DNA of 64,000 nt from Opitutia bacterium (GCA_016187945.1 JACPIT010000009.1:1-64000), one strand, 5' to 3'. Positions 47,243 through 55,975 are shown, counted from the stretch's first letter. Notes: generated by a model not told the origin, from the sequence alone. A program made the numbers and translations.

Positions 47243-47710
47243 TTAGGTTTGGGAAACGGTGATACGAAAATTATCCACGCCGACGACGCGCAGCGCCGTG
47301 CCCTTCGGCACATGGCCGGAGCGGCAAAACGCCTCGTAGCGCCGCCCGTCCACTTCGACGTAACCGCTCGGCGCGAGCGTCGTCAGCGCCACCGCCGCGC
47401 GGCCGACGACCGCTTCCGGCGCCGCCGGCAACGGCTGGCTCGTGGCGCCCACGATCGATTGCACGACCATGCGTTTGCCGAACGACGTTTTCGGCAACAC
47501 GACGAGTTCGAGATAAAGCATGATGCCGACCAGCACGAGCGCGCCGAAACTCGCGAGCAGCCCGCCGCCAAAGCCGAATTCGCGGAACGAAAGCAGGCTG
47601 CCAACCGCGAGCGCGATGCCGCCGATGATGCCCGCCACGGCACCCGGCAGGAAAATCTCCGCCGCCAGCAACATGGCCCCGACGACGAACAACAGGATGA
47701 TCGCGTTCAT
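47243..47710 (-). CDS. Short NfeD-like membrane protein
   Basis: A 155-residue protein: three to four membrane helices (starting AIILLFVVGAMLLAAEIFLP) and a C-terminal OB-fold (RAAVALTTLAPSGYVEVDGR). This is the short NfeD type without a protease domain. It starts at ATG 47710, overlapping the long nfeD stop (ATGA). It likely partners FloA. Confidence 0.9.
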   Translation of the reverse strand: MNAIILLFVVGAMLLAAEIFLPGAVAGIIGGIALAVGSLLSFREFGFGGGLLASFGALVLVGIMLYLELVVLPKTSFGKRMVVQSIVGATSQPLPAAPEAVVGRAAVALTTLAPSGYVEVDGRRYEAFCRSGHVPKGTALRVVGVDNFRITVSQT

Positions 47711-49131
47711 GCTTTTTCCTCCTCCACCACGAGAGCGAAATCTTCCCGCGCGCGCACCACGACCCGCGCGCCCGGCTCGATGCTGCCGAGCATCGAGCGC
47801 GCTTCGTAGCGTTTGCCGGCAATCTCGACCTGTCCGCCCGGCCGCAACGCCGTCGCCGCCACTCCGACTACGCCGACGAGTCCGCTCGCCAGCGCGCCGC
47901 CCGCGGCGGCTTGCGCAACAGAGCCGGCGGTCGAGTTCACGGTCAGCCGGTCCCAAATCCAGCCGTGCGGCAGGTAGCGCAGCAGCACCACCGCGAGCCC
48001 GATCGAGAGCAGCACGCCGAGGCCGACGTTCGACAGCGGACGGGCGAAGGCGTCGCCGGAGAAATTCACCGGCTCGTTTGGCCACAGGTCCGCCATCGAC
48101 CAGACCAGCGCCGCGAGCATCAACACGAGGCCGGCCAGCGCCGGCAGCGCCACGCCGGGAAAGAAAAACACCTCCGCGAGCACGAACAGCAGGCCGAGCG
48201 TGAACAACAGCACCGGCTCATGTCCCGAGAAACCCGCCACGTAGTGCCCGAAGAACACGACGAGCAGCAGCAGAATGCCGACGCCCGCGAACATCCCGTG
48301 CGACGGCATCTTGAACTCCAGAAACAACGCCAGCAGACCGAGACCGGTGAGGATCGGCGCGAGCGCGGTGAGGTATTGCGCGAGCGACTCCGACCACGTC
48401 ACGCGGAACTCGCGCACCTCGTAGTTGCCCGCGCCGAATTTTTTCGCGAGCAACGCGTCGATGTCCGCCGCGATGCCCGCGCCGAGCAACGGCTGCGGCG
48501 GCTCGCCGTAAGTCTTCATCGCCTCGCTGGCAGTCAGCGTCAGCAGCTCGCCCTTCGGTTTCAGCACCGTGTCGCCGATCTTCAGCTCGAAATCCTCGTC
48601 GATCATCGCGGAGACGACCTGCCCGCGCAGCCCCTTGCCCTCGGAGATCGAACGCACTTCCGCGCGCAGGTAGCTGACGACTTTCTGCCGCATCGTCTTG
48701 TCGATGTCCTGCCCCGTCGCGCTGACGGGCGCCGCTGCGCCGATTTTCCCGCGAGGCGCGAACCAGATTTCCTCCGTCGTCGCCGCGATGAACGCGCCAG
48801 CCGAAAGCGCCTGATCGTCGACGAATGTCGCGGTCTGGCCGGGAAATTTCCCCAGCGCCTCCATGATTTCCAGCGTCGCGTCGAGCGCGCCACCGGGCGT
48901 TTTCATGTCGAGGATGACGAGGTCCGCCTTCTGCTCGATCGCTTCCTTCAGGCCGCGGCGGATGACGTAGAGAGTGGGCTTGGCAATCTCATCCCGCACC
49001 GGAATGAAGAACGCCACGCGCTTCGGCGACGCGATTTGCGCCGGCGCCGGCGTGGCCGGAGCCGCCGGCTCCGCGCCGCACACGAGTCCCACCACCGCAC
49101 TGAAGAGAAAGGCCAGACGCCCGAGGTTCAC
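47707..49131 (-). CDS. Long NfeD-like protein with ClpP-class serine protease domain
   Basis: A 474-residue exported membrane protein. A signal peptide (through SAVVGLVCGAE) precedes a ClpP-fold serine protease domain (about 40-215): LVILDMKTPGGALDATLEIM, and the catalytic Ser in QALSAGAFIAATTEEIWFA. Five or so membrane helices follow, with an OB-fold at the C-terminus (QVEIAGKRYEARSMLGSIEP). The long NfeD is thought to cleave stomatin/flotillin-type partners. The start is GTG 49131 (VNLGRLAFLF) by signal-peptide logic; the frame extends to 49224. First gene of the operon. Confidence 0.88.
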   Translation of the reverse strand: MNLGRLAFLFSAVVGLVCGAEPAAPATPAPAQIASPKRVAFFIPVRDEIAKPTLYVIRRGLKEAIEQKADLVILDMKTPGGALDATLEIMEALGKFPGQTATFVDDQALSAGAFIAATTEEIWFAPRGKIGAAAPVSATGQDIDKTMRQKVVSYLRAEVRSISEGKGLRGQVVSAMIDEDFELKIGDTVLKPKGELLTLTASEAMKTYGEPPQPLLGAGIAADIDALLAKKFGAGNYEVREFRVTWSESLAQYLTALAPILTGLGLLALFLEFKMPSHGMFAGVGILLLLVVFFGHYVAGFSGHEPVLLFTLGLLFVLAEVFFFPGVALPALAGLVLMLAALVWSMADLWPNEPVNFSGDAFARPLSNVGLGVLLSIGLAVVLLRYLPHGWIWDRLTVNSTAGSVAQAAAGGALASGLVGVVGVAATALRPGGQVEIAGKRYEARSMLGSIEPGARVVVRAREDFALVVEEEKA

Positions 49132-49226
49132 AGCGCAGCACGATACCGGCGCGTTCCCGCGCTGCAAGCGTGCGAAACTTACAAAGCCGTGGCGCCTTTC
49201 AAAAATTTCGCGGCGCTTACTCACCC

Positions 49227-49251
49227 GTAGCGGAATTCGTCAGAATTTCGC
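49227..49251. repeat. GTAG-footed hairpin, copy 1
   Basis: GTAG then GCGGAATTC-GTCA-GAATTTCGC. It repeats at 49345. Confidence 0.65.
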
Positions 49252-49344
49252 TCGTTCCGCGGCGAAAGCCTCACCAGGCGGTTGCCTGCGCGGCCGGGCG
49301 AAACGCTCACGCGTTCCGCTCCGGGACCGCGCGCCTGCTCACCC

Positions 49345-49369
49345 GTAGCGGAATTAGTGAGAATTTCGC
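49345..49369. repeat. GTAG-footed hairpin, copy 2
   Basis: GTAG then GCGGAATTA-GTGA-GAATTTCGC, same orientation as copy 1, 118 bases apart. The shared CTCACCC in front suggests tandem duplication of a larger unit. Confidence 0.6.
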
Positions 49370-49463
49370 CCGTCCCAAAGCCCTCGAATTTTCCACGCTG
49401 ACACACGCCCGTCGCGATTTGAGTTGGTGTGTCGCGGCATTTTTTCTTTCAACCGAGGCCAAC

Positions 49464-50384
49464 ATGGAACGCATCCCGTATCTGGGGCACACGATTTATC
49501 GCTGGCAGGTCGGCCCGTCGACCTTCCTCGCGCTGCCGGAAAAAGGCGCGCGGCTCATGCACTGGAACGTCACCCTCGGCGACGGCTCCGTGCGCGACCT
49601 CATCCACTGGCCGGAGATGGACAAGCTCGACGACGTGGCGAAGGTCCGCGGCGGCAACCCGATCCTCTTCCCGTTCAACGGCCGCACCTACGACCGCGGC
49701 GAGATGGGCTTCTGGCGCGCCGAGGACGGTGTCCGCCGCCCGATGCCGATGCACGGCGTCGCGCGCCAGGGCGAATTCAAGGTGAAGCGGCTCGACGAGC
49801 GCGGCTTCTCCGCCGTGTTCGTGCCCGGCGAGGAGGCGAAAGCCTCCTACCCGTTCGACTACGAATTCGTCGTCAGCTACCGCTTCGAAGCGAACGCCCT
49901 CTACGTCGAACTCGAACTGACCAACCTCGGCCAGACGCCGATCCCGTGGTCGGCCGGCCATCATTTTTATTTCAACCTGCCGTGGACCGAAGGCCTCGCG
50001 CGCAAGGATTACGTCGTGGAAATCCCCGCCGCGCGCACGCTGCGCCGCAACGAAACCGGCCAACTCGTCGACGGCCCGCGCCTCCAGCCCCGCGAGACGC
50101 TCGATAACCCGGCGTTGATCGACACGTTTCACACCGCGCTGCGCGGTCATCAATTTCAAGTCACCGAACGCACGACCGGTGCGCGCCTGCGTTTCCGCAC
50201 CGGCTTCTCGAACACGACCGCGAAGGACGCGACGGTGGTCACTTGGTCCGCGGACGACAAGGTGCCGTATTACTGCGTCGAGCCGTGGATGGGCCCCGCC
50301 AACGCGCCCGAGACAAAGATCGGCCTGCACCATGTCGGGCCAGGCCAGACCCAAAAATTCCTCGTCGACATCACGCACGGCTGA
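49464..50384 (+). CDS. Aldose 1-epimerase-like protein
   Basis: A 306-residue galactose-mutarotase-fold protein (DUF4432/aldose epimerase superfamily). It begins MERIPYLGHTIYRWQVGPST; GGNPILFPFNGRTYDRGEM and MHGVARQGEF carry the active-site Asn/Arg and His, and WSAGHHFYFNLPW the second His. VEPWMGPANAP near the end holds the catalytic Glu. It probably flips the anomeric carbon of a sugar or sugar phosphate. It starts at ATG 49464 with GAGG eight bases ahead. A TatA gene follows 72 bases on. Confidence 0.9.
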   Translation: MERIPYLGHTIYRWQVGPSTFLALPEKGARLMHWNVTLGDGSVRDLIHWPEMDKLDDVAKVRGGNPILFPFNGRTYDRGEMGFWRAEDGVRRPMPMHGVARQGEFKVKRLDERGFSAVFVPGEEAKASYPFDYEFVVSYRFEANALYVELELTNLGQTPIPWSAGHHFYFNLPWTEGLARKDYVVEIPAARTLRRNETGQLVDGPRLQPRETLDNPALIDTFHTALRGHQFQVTERTTGARLRFRTGFSNTTAKDATVVTWSADDKVPYYCVEPWMGPANAPETKIGLHHVGPGQTQKFLVDITHG

Positions 50385-50456
50385 AACCGCACGCGCCCGT
50401 CCGCCGGAAAATTTCCGTCGTTACCTTTCCGTCCGCTGCGCGTCTAATTCCCGATC

Positions 50457-50849
50457 ATGCCTCCCACGCTCGCATTCATCGAAGGCCTCGGCGGACCCGA
50501 GGTGATGATGATCCTGTTCGTCATCCTGCTCCTTTTCGGCGCCAACAAGCTCCCCGAACTCGCCCGCGGCCTCGGCAAATCCGTGAAGGAATTCAAGAAA
50601 GCCGCGTCCGATGTGGAGTATCAGATCAAGGAGGCGATGGAGGAAAAGCGCGAGCAGTCCGAAGAAGCTAAACGCTTCGCGCCGAAGCCGGTCACGCCGG
50701 GCGCGTCCAGCGCCGAGCAGCCGAAAACCTTCCCGCCTTACCCGCCGGGCGCGACGCCTCCGGCGAAGTCAGCCGCCGCCATCGCGCCCAGCGCCCCGTC
50801 CGACGCCGCGCCGCCCGCGAATCCGCCGCCCGAAACGCCGAAAGCGTGA
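50457..50849 (+). CDS. tatA: Twin-arginine translocase TatA-family protein
   Basis: A 130-residue protein: an N-terminal membrane helix (VMMILFVILLLFGANKLPEL) directly followed by the FG-K-LPELARGLGKS amphipathic helix and EFKKAASD, the TatA/B signature. The C-terminal half is a proline/alanine tail. TatA forms the pore that moves folded proteins across the inner membrane with TatC, which is not in the window. It starts at ATG 50457. A REPIN-like element begins one base past its stop. Confidence 0.93.
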   Translation: MPPTLAFIEGLGGPEVMMILFVILLLFGANKLPELARGLGKSVKEFKKAASDVEYQIKEAMEEKREQSEEAKRFAPKPVTPGASSAEQPKTFPPYPPGATPPAKSAAAIAPSAPSDAAPPANPPPETPKA

Positions 50850-50850
50850 G

Positions 50851-50945
50851 GTAGGGCCGGTCTCCGACCGGCCAAGTTCGATTTTCATTCGCCGGCGCTG
50901 CACGCGAGCGCCGCTCCAACGCGGCCGGTCGAAGACCGGCCCTAC
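50851..50945. repeat. REPIN-like element, GGCCGGTC family
   Basis: GTAG (50851) with GGCCGGTCTCCGACCGGCC, then the inverted GGCCGGTCGAAGACCGGCC and CTAC (50942-50945). Confidence 0.8.
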
Positions 50946-51024
50946 CGCCAAAGCGACATCGCCCGCCTTCTCCGCCTCCACGCTCGTTCCCGCGCCCGCG
51001 CTCGTTGCCCAACGTGCCCGCTCC

Positions 51025-51051
51025 GGAACGGCGATATAATATCGCCGCTCC
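51025..51051. repeat. Palindrome GGAACGGCGATA-type
   Basis: A 27-base near-perfect palindrome of the type GGAACGGCGATA...TATCGCCGCTCC, nearly identical to 15025-15051. Just downstream of the ABC permease stop. Confidence 0.6.
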
Positions 51052-51069
51052 TCCTCGCCGCCGGCCGCG

Positions 51070-52434
51070 TCAGTCGAAAATCGGCCCGCGGCGGAACCGC
51101 CACAAGCTCACCGCCACGAGCGCCGCGCTCATGCCGAGCAGCACGCCCACCGTCGGCAGCAGCTCCGCGAACGTGCAGCCGTTCCACAGCACGAGCGCGA
51201 AGCCCTCCATCGACCAGTAAACGACCGTCAGCTTGCTCAGCCGCTGGATGAACTCCGGCATGAACGACGTCGGAAACCACGCCCCGCCGATCGAACTCAT
51301 CGTGAGGATCAGCAGCGTCGCCAATCCGCTCGCCGCCGCCTGCGTGCGCGTGATCGACGCCAGCAGCATGCCGAAGGCGGTGCACGCCATCGCCGCCGCC
51401 AGACAGATCACGACGAGATTTCCGAAGTTCGACAGCACATCGATGCCGAATAGCAATCGCCCCGCGAAAAACAGCGTCACCAGTTGCACGAGCCCGAGCG
51501 CGATGCCGAAGAGATACTTGCTCCACAGCAAATGCGCGCGCCGCACCGGCGACGAGAGCAGTCGCAGAAAAATCCCCGCCTTCTTCTCCTCGAAGAGCGA
51601 CGTCGCCATGCCGCTGAGCGAAAACAGCAGGAACATCATCGCCCAGCCGCCCACGACGCGCGTCGCCGCCGCGTTCGTCACCTGCGCGCCGGCGAGTTGC
51701 TCCTTCTCGATCTTGATCACGCGCTCGAGAAATTCGCCCGCGCTCGCACCGCCGCTCTCGCCCGCAGCGCCCGGCGCACCGGCCTGCCCGCCAGTCGCGG
51801 CGCCGGGCCCCGGCAGTTCGCCGCGCGCCATCGCGTCGCGCACTTTGGCTTCGTCTAAATTGAACGCCCGGCTCACCGCGCCCGCCATCTCGCCGTAGAA
51901 TTTGTCGGTGTTGTGCGCGCCGATGAACTCGTTCGCCTGCTTGCGCAGCGACTGCATCAGCAACTGCGGCGCGGCGGTGTAGATGGTTTTCTGGAGCAGG
52001 CCGGTCACCGTCTGCGTCTCGATGTCGTTGCGCGGATTCGTCAGAAACTTCAGGCGCAACCCGACGCGCGCGTCGCTCGTCACATCGGTGGGAAACACGA
52101 GCGCGAAGCGGAAGCGGTCGCTCTTGAAGCCCGCGCGCACCGCCTCCTCGGTCAACGGCTGCGGCTGCCCCGGCGGCGCGTCGGCGGTCTCGACGACGCG
52201 GAAAGCCTTCTCGCGTTTCAGCGCATCGATCAGCGTGACGACCTCCGGCGCGCTGCTCTGGTTGACGATCGCGAGCGGGATGCCGACCGGGCCGGTGTCC
52301 TTGCGATTCACGCCGAAGACCTGGCCGAAAATGTAGATCAGCACGACCGGCACGAAAAACGTGAGGCCGACCGCGACGCGGTCTTTTTTGAAATTCAGAA
52401 AATCCTTCCGCAGCAGAGTGAGGACGAGGTGCAT
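51070..52434 (-). CDS. ABC-2 type transporter permease
   Basis: A 454-residue exporter permease. One N-terminal helix (VGLTFFVPVVLIYIFGQVFG) is followed by a large external loop (about 50-240) and five C-terminal helices; RLLSSPVRRAHLLWSKYLFG and SSIGGAWFPTSFMPEFIQRLS are typical ABC-2 segments. The loop contains an inserted glycine/alanine-rich stretch (PGPGAATGGQAGAPG...). It is encoded just after the ATPase gene, with a 111-base repeat-bearing gap. The pair would export a lipid, drug or polysaccharide; not specified by sequence. Confidence 0.92.
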   Translation of the reverse strand: MHLVLTLLRKDFLNFKKDRVAVGLTFFVPVVLIYIFGQVFGVNRKDTGPVGIPLAIVNQSSAPEVVTLIDALKREKAFRVVETADAPPGQPQPLTEEAVRAGFKSDRFRFALVFPTDVTSDARVGLRLKFLTNPRNDIETQTVTGLLQKTIYTAAPQLLMQSLRKQANEFIGAHNTDKFYGEMAGAVSRAFNLDEAKVRDAMARGELPGPGAATGGQAGAPGAAGESGGASAGEFLERVIKIEKEQLAGAQVTNAAATRVVGGWAMMFLLFSLSGMATSLFEEKKAGIFLRLLSSPVRRAHLLWSKYLFGIALGLVQLVTLFFAGRLLFGIDVLSNFGNLVVICLAAAMACTAFGMLLASITRTQAAASGLATLLILTMSSIGGAWFPTSFMPEFIQRLSKLTVVYWSMEGFALVLWNGCTFAELLPTVGVLLGMSAALVAVSLWRFRRGPIFD

Positions 52435-52449
52435 GGTGAGTGAGAGGGA

Positions 52450-52530
52450 GAGTGAAGGTGAAAGAGAATTCGACGACGCGAGCGCGGCGGAGAGCGGGAG
52501 CGCGAAGGTCTTTCACCCTCACTTTCACTC
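52450..52530. repeat. Inverted repeat between ABC genes
   Basis: GAGTGAAGGTGAAAGA (52450-52465) and a facing TCTTTCACCCTCACTTTCACTC (52509-52530). A transcript crossing it could form a hairpin, which may lower permease expression relative to the ATPase. Confidence 0.5.
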
Positions 52531-52545
52531 CCGCTCTGGACTCGT

Positions 52546-53463
52546 TCACTCGCGCAGCGTCTTGCCGGTGAGGTGGAGAAAAAGATCTTCGAGCGTCGGC
52601 CGCTTCAGCGTAAACGCGCGATCGGGCAACCCGGCCGCCTGCGTCGCGGCGAAAAAATTGGCGAGCCGCACGCCGGGCGCGAGCAGCACTTCGCAGCGTT
52701 CGTCGATCTCGCGCAGCGCACCGAAGCGGGCGAGCGCCGCGATCGCGGCCGGCGGCGTGCCGTTGCGCGCGAAGCTCACGATTTCCGCCGCCGGGAGGCG
52801 CGCGAGCAATTCGTCGAGCGAGCCGAGCGCGAGAATTTTGCCGTGGTCGATGATGCCGATGCGCGAGCAGAGCCGCGTCGCCTCCTCCATGTAGTGCGTC
52901 GAGTAGATGACCGTGAGCCCGTCGCGGTTGAGGCGCTGGAGCAGATCGAAGATCGCGTTGCGCGACTGGGGATCGACGCCGACGGTCGGCTCGTCGCACA
53001 GCAGCAGCTTCGGCTCGTGCAGGAGGCTCGCGGCGAGATTCAGGCGGCGCTGCATGCCGCCCGAGTAGGTTTTCACGGCGTCGCGACGGCGATCGCTGAG
53101 CTGCACGGCCGCGAGGCACTCGTCGATGCGCGCGACGAGTTTCGCGCCACCGAGTCCGTAGAGACGACCGAAGATGCCGAGGTTCTCCTCGGCGGTGAGT
53201 TCCTCGTAGAGCGCGACCGATTGCGGCACGAAGCCGATCGCGCGCACGATGTCCGCCGGCCGGCCGGCCAGCGCGACGCCGTCGAGTCGCACCGTGCCGC
53301 TCGCCGGCTCGCGCAGCCCCGCGACGAGCGACATGAGCGTGCTTTTCCCAGCGCCGTTCGGGCCGAGCAGGCCGAAAAATTCGCCGCGCGCGATCGTGAG
53401 CGAGACGCCATCGAGCGCCGTGAGTGCGCCGTAGCGTTGGGTGAGTTGGTCGAGTTGGAGCAT
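52546..53463 (-). CDS. ABC transporter ATP-binding protein
   Basis: A 305-residue ATPase. Walker A GLLGPNGAGKSTLM, Q-loop FVPQSVALYEE, signature YSGGMQRRLNLAASLL, Walker B LLLCDEPTVGVDPQSRN and the switch His in YSTHYMEEA. A C-terminal domain of about 80 residues matches the CcmA/NodI-like (export) class. It starts at ATG 53463. It forms a two-gene exporter operon with the permease behind it. Confidence 0.95.
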   Translation of the reverse strand: MLQLDQLTQRYGALTALDGVSLTIARGEFFGLLGPNGAGKSTLMSLVAGLREPASGTVRLDGVALAGRPADIVRAIGFVPQSVALYEELTAEENLGIFGRLYGLGGAKLVARIDECLAAVQLSDRRRDAVKTYSGGMQRRLNLAASLLHEPKLLLCDEPTVGVDPQSRNAIFDLLQRLNRDGLTVIYSTHYMEEATRLCSRIGIIDHGKILALGSLDELLARLPAAEIVSFARNGTPPAAIAALARFGALREIDERCEVLLAPGVRLANFFAATQAAGLPDRAFTLKRPTLEDLFLHLTGKTLRE

Positions 53464-53735
53464 CGTGGAAAGGAGCTGACGGCGCCGATCAGGCCGCAGC
53501 CGCCCGCGCATCGCGACCGCGTTTTCGCGGCCGAAAGTCATGGTCAGGCATGACTCGACCGAAATCGTCCCACGCATGGGAATCGCCGATGCCGCTCGCG
53601 TGACGCCGCCGCGGGAGCCCGCGAGTTCCGCGTTTGGCCCGAAAAAGTTCATTCCGCGCAGTGCGCGGCACTTACGCGACGATGTGCAACTTGGCACCGC
53701 GCTTGCGTGTAGTGCTGGCAACAACCGATACGAAA

Positions 53736-54044
53736 ATGAAGACCCTCACTTTCCTCCTCTCTCTCGTGGGCGCCAGCCTGACCGTCACCGCCGCCTCCGC
53801 CGCCATGCAAAACGAAAACGTCGTCGATCTCCCCTCCTACCGCGTCGTCGCGCCGCGCTACACCGCCGCGGAAAAGGAAATCGCCAGCAGCCTCGCAGAA
53901 TTCCGCGCCAAGGCTCAACCCGCGCTCGCCGTCCGCACCGAGTTGCCGTCGCTGAACGTCGTCGCGAAGCAGCACTCTGACGCGTCGCACGAGCGCTCGG
54001 TCGCCGCCAAGCTCGTCCCGGCCCGCGTCGCCACGCGCTCCTGA
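53736..54044 (+). CDS. Small exported protein of unknown function
   Basis: A 102-residue protein with a clear signal peptide (MKTLTFLLSLVGASLTVTAA, cleaved around SAA). The mature part has two similar segments, VVDLPSYRVVAPRY and RTELPSLNVVAKQH, that share L-P-S-x-x-V-V-A. It resembles small TonB-plug-like or outer-membrane-associated proteins in having such a short repeated motif, but I cannot name it. A strong terminator follows. Confidence 0.7.
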   Translation: MKTLTFLLSLVGASLTVTAASAAMQNENVVDLPSYRVVAPRYTAAEKEIASSLAEFRAKAQPALAVRTELPSLNVVAKQHSDASHERSVAAKLVPARVATRS

Positions 54045-54078
54045 TTTTCCGACTCGAATTTGTTGTGTGTGTGTGTCC

Positions 54079-54110
54079 AACCCGCCCCGCGAGGGGCGGG
54101 TTTTCTTTTT
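54079..54110 (+). terminator. Rho-independent terminator
   Basis: AACCCGCCCC-GCGA-GGGGCGGGTT followed by TTCTTTTTT. Confidence 0.88.
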
Positions 54111-54144
54111 TGCGCAAACGACGCTGCGCGCGTTTCGTGTCCAC

Positions 54145-54462
54145 GTGAACGACGACGCACCTGCCGATCAACCCGCCGCCGCCGCGCGCGAACCCGAGCC
54201 CGTGCGCCTGCCGATCACCGGCGAACTCGATCTGCACACGTTCCGGCCGAGCGAGGTTGCCGCGCTGCTCGAAGACTATTTTGCCGAGTGCGCCCGCGCC
54301 GGAATTTTCTCGGTGCGCGTCGTCCACGGCAAGGGCACCGGCGCGCTGCGCGAAACGGTGCATGCGCTGCTCCGACGCTCGTCGCGCGCCGCCAGCTTCC
54401 GACTCGGCGACGAGACGAGCGGCGGCTGGGGCGCAACGATCGTCGCGCTGCGCCGGAAGTAG
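54145..54462 (+). CDS. Smr-domain protein
   Basis: A 105-residue protein that is little more than an Smr domain (the small MutS-related nuclease/RNA-binding fold). GELDLHTFRPSEVAALLEDY carries the DLH motif and VRVVHGKGTGALRETVHALL the HGKGxG motif; both are needed for nicking in active Smr proteins. The start is uncertain: GTG 54145 (VNDDAPADQ) is chosen because the upstream terminator would otherwise lie inside the gene. Its stop TAG is in the foot of the following REPIN-like element. Confidence 0.85.
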   Translation: MNDDAPADQPAAAAREPEPVRLPITGELDLHTFRPSEVAALLEDYFAECARAGIFSVRVVHGKGTGALRETVHALLRRSSRAASFRLGDETSGGWGATIVALRRK

Positions 54463-54553
54463 AGCCGGTCTTTGACCGGCTTGAATGCACTCTCGTTCTC
54501 ACGCGTCTCATGCGACCGAAAGCCCAATGCAGCCGGTCAAAGACCGGCTCTAC
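54459..54553. repeat. REPIN-like element supplying stop codons to both neighbours
   Basis: GTAG (54459-54462) with AGCCGGTCTTTGACCGGCT and an inverted AGCCGGTCAAAGACCGGCT ending in CTAC (54550-54553). The left TAG ends the Smr gene, the right one (minus strand) ends the next gene. Confidence 0.82.
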
Positions 54554-54861
54554 TCCTCCGCCGGCCGCGCGCTCGGCCGCTTCGGTTTCGGCGGCGGCCC
54601 CCACAATCGCAGCATGAATTCCGCGAGATTCAGCATGCTCACGCGTTGTCCGTCACTCGGCGCCACGGCGCGCAACGCCGGCACTTGCGCCGTGCGTTCG
54701 CGAAAATAATCCCACAATTCGCGCTCGAGTCCCCGCGCGACCTCGCCGGGCGCAGCGGCACGCTTGGCCGACTCGACCGTCTTCATCTGCCAGTGCCGCC
54801 GCTCGTCCGGCTGGCGTTCCCAGTAATCGAAGAGCGATTGTTCGTAACGATTCAGGCTCAT
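54550..54861 (-). CDS. Hypothetical protein
   Basis: A 103-residue soluble, charged protein (MSLNRYEQSLFDYWERQPDE start; many Arg/Glu). The middle part LERELWDYFRERTAQVPALR looks helical. I do not recognise a family. It starts at ATG 54861. Convergent with the Smr gene; its stop is TAG in the right repeat foot. Confidence 0.7.
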   Translation of the reverse strand: MSLNRYEQSLFDYWERQPDERRHWQMKTVESAKRAAAPGEVARGLERELWDYFRERTAQVPALRAVAPSDGQRVSMLNLAEFMLRLWGPPPKPKRPSARPAEE

Positions 54862-54960
54862 GTGGCGCAGGTTTTTACGGATTTGAGAGGGCGAAGGCGG
54901 CGTTGCATTTGAACATTCTATCTGTCTGACTGTCGGCAGTTATCTCAACCCAGCACACAC

Positions 54961-55776
54961 ATGTGGCAAAATCTTAAAGCACAAATTCCGGCGGTCATCC
55001 TCACCGCCCTTCTCGTCGGCGGCGCCATTTTCTGGTTTCACCAAAAAACCGTCCAGGATCTGGCCACGCGCCAGCAGGCCGAGATGAACGCCCTCCGCGA
55101 GCAAACCAATGCCGAGATGAAAGCCTCGGCCGAGGAAACGCGCCGCCACATCGAAGCCGTCAACACGCTGCTCAAGGACGCCATCGCGAAGCGCTCCGCC
55201 GACGTGTTCATGACCGACGAGGAAGTGCAGAAGCTGAACCAGGAAAAGATGAACCAGCTCGCCGAAGCCATCGCGCAGAAAGTTCTCCCCTACGGCCAAG
55301 TCCCGAAGACCCCCGAGGAAGCCGAAAAGATTCAGAACGAGCAAATCGACAAGGTCGGTGGCCGCCTCGCCGAGAAAATTTCCCCGATCCTCGCCGAGAT
55401 GTCGAAGGACCAGAACCTCACCCGCGACTCGATTGCCCAATACTCGCAACGCATCTCGAATCAGATCAGCGGCGTCCTCACCGCCGAAATGGCCCGCAAC
55501 CAGGAGCTGAACAATAACGTGCTGACCGCGCAGACGATCGCGCAGGACTCCATGAAGCTCTCGCACGAGATCACCGCGCTCTACCTCAGCAGCTTCAAGG
55601 ATCAGGGCCTCCTCACGCGCCTCCTCTCGCTCCCCGCCAACGTCGTGCGCGACGCCGCGAGCATGAGCATCGTGAACAGCTCCGACCGCAAGAAGATGGA
55701 AGAGCGCCTCGTCTCCGAGATGAACGCCCTCCAAAAGCGCCTCGACGAACTCCAGGCCTCGGTCCCGAAAAAATAA
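54961..55776 (+). CDS. Membrane-anchored coiled-coil protein
   Basis: A 271-residue protein with one N-terminal membrane helix (IPAVILTALLVGGAIFWF) and a long, largely helical, Gln/Glu/Lys-rich soluble part (TRQQAEMNALREQTNAEMKA; KKMEERLVSEMNALQKRLDE) likely to form coiled coils in the periplasm or cytosol. I do not recognise it. It starts at ATG 54961 and has a good terminator behind it. Codon and residue use (many Gln, Asn, Lys) differ from neighbours, as is usual for coiled coils. Confidence 0.82.
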   Translation: MWQNLKAQIPAVILTALLVGGAIFWFHQKTVQDLATRQQAEMNALREQTNAEMKASAEETRRHIEAVNTLLKDAIAKRSADVFMTDEEVQKLNQEKMNQLAEAIAQKVLPYGQVPKTPEEAEKIQNEQIDKVGGRLAEKISPILAEMSKDQNLTRDSIAQYSQRISNQISGVLTAEMARNQELNNNVLTAQTIAQDSMKLSHEITALYLSSFKDQGLLTRLLSLPANVVRDAASMSIVNSSDRKKMEERLVSEMNALQKRLDELQASVPKK

Positions 55777-55807
55777 CACCGCGCCCTCTGGCGCGAGATG
55801 ACTCTCC

Positions 55808-55834
55808 GGCCGCGCCGCAAAGCGCGGCCTTTTT
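55808..55834 (+). terminator. Rho-independent terminator
   Basis: GGCCGCGC-CGCAAA-GCGCGGCC followed by TTTTT. Confidence 0.88.
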
Positions 55835-55881
55835 GCTTTCGGATGCCGAAAGCAACCGTCCGAAGTTGCCCGGCCCTGTCG

Positions 55882-55900
55882 CGGCGGTCTATGACCGCCG
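55882..55900. repeat. Half REP hairpin
   Basis: CGGCGGTCTATGACCGCCG, the stem of the elements at 10856 and 63737, but without a complete foot or inverted partner. Confidence 0.6.
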
Positions 55901-55975
55901 AACCCACGCCACCCCAAAAACGCGCCACTCGTATCCGCACAGGATCGAGCCGCACCACACCATTCTCGCACCGAC

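Larger units (their letters stand above)
49132..49463. other. Intergenic region with two copies of a hairpin
   Basis: No gene is seen in these 332 bases. They hold two similar GTAG-footed hairpins (49227-49251 and 49345-49369), both preceded by CTCACCC, and the divergent starts of the nfeD operon and the epimerase. Confidence 0.6.
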
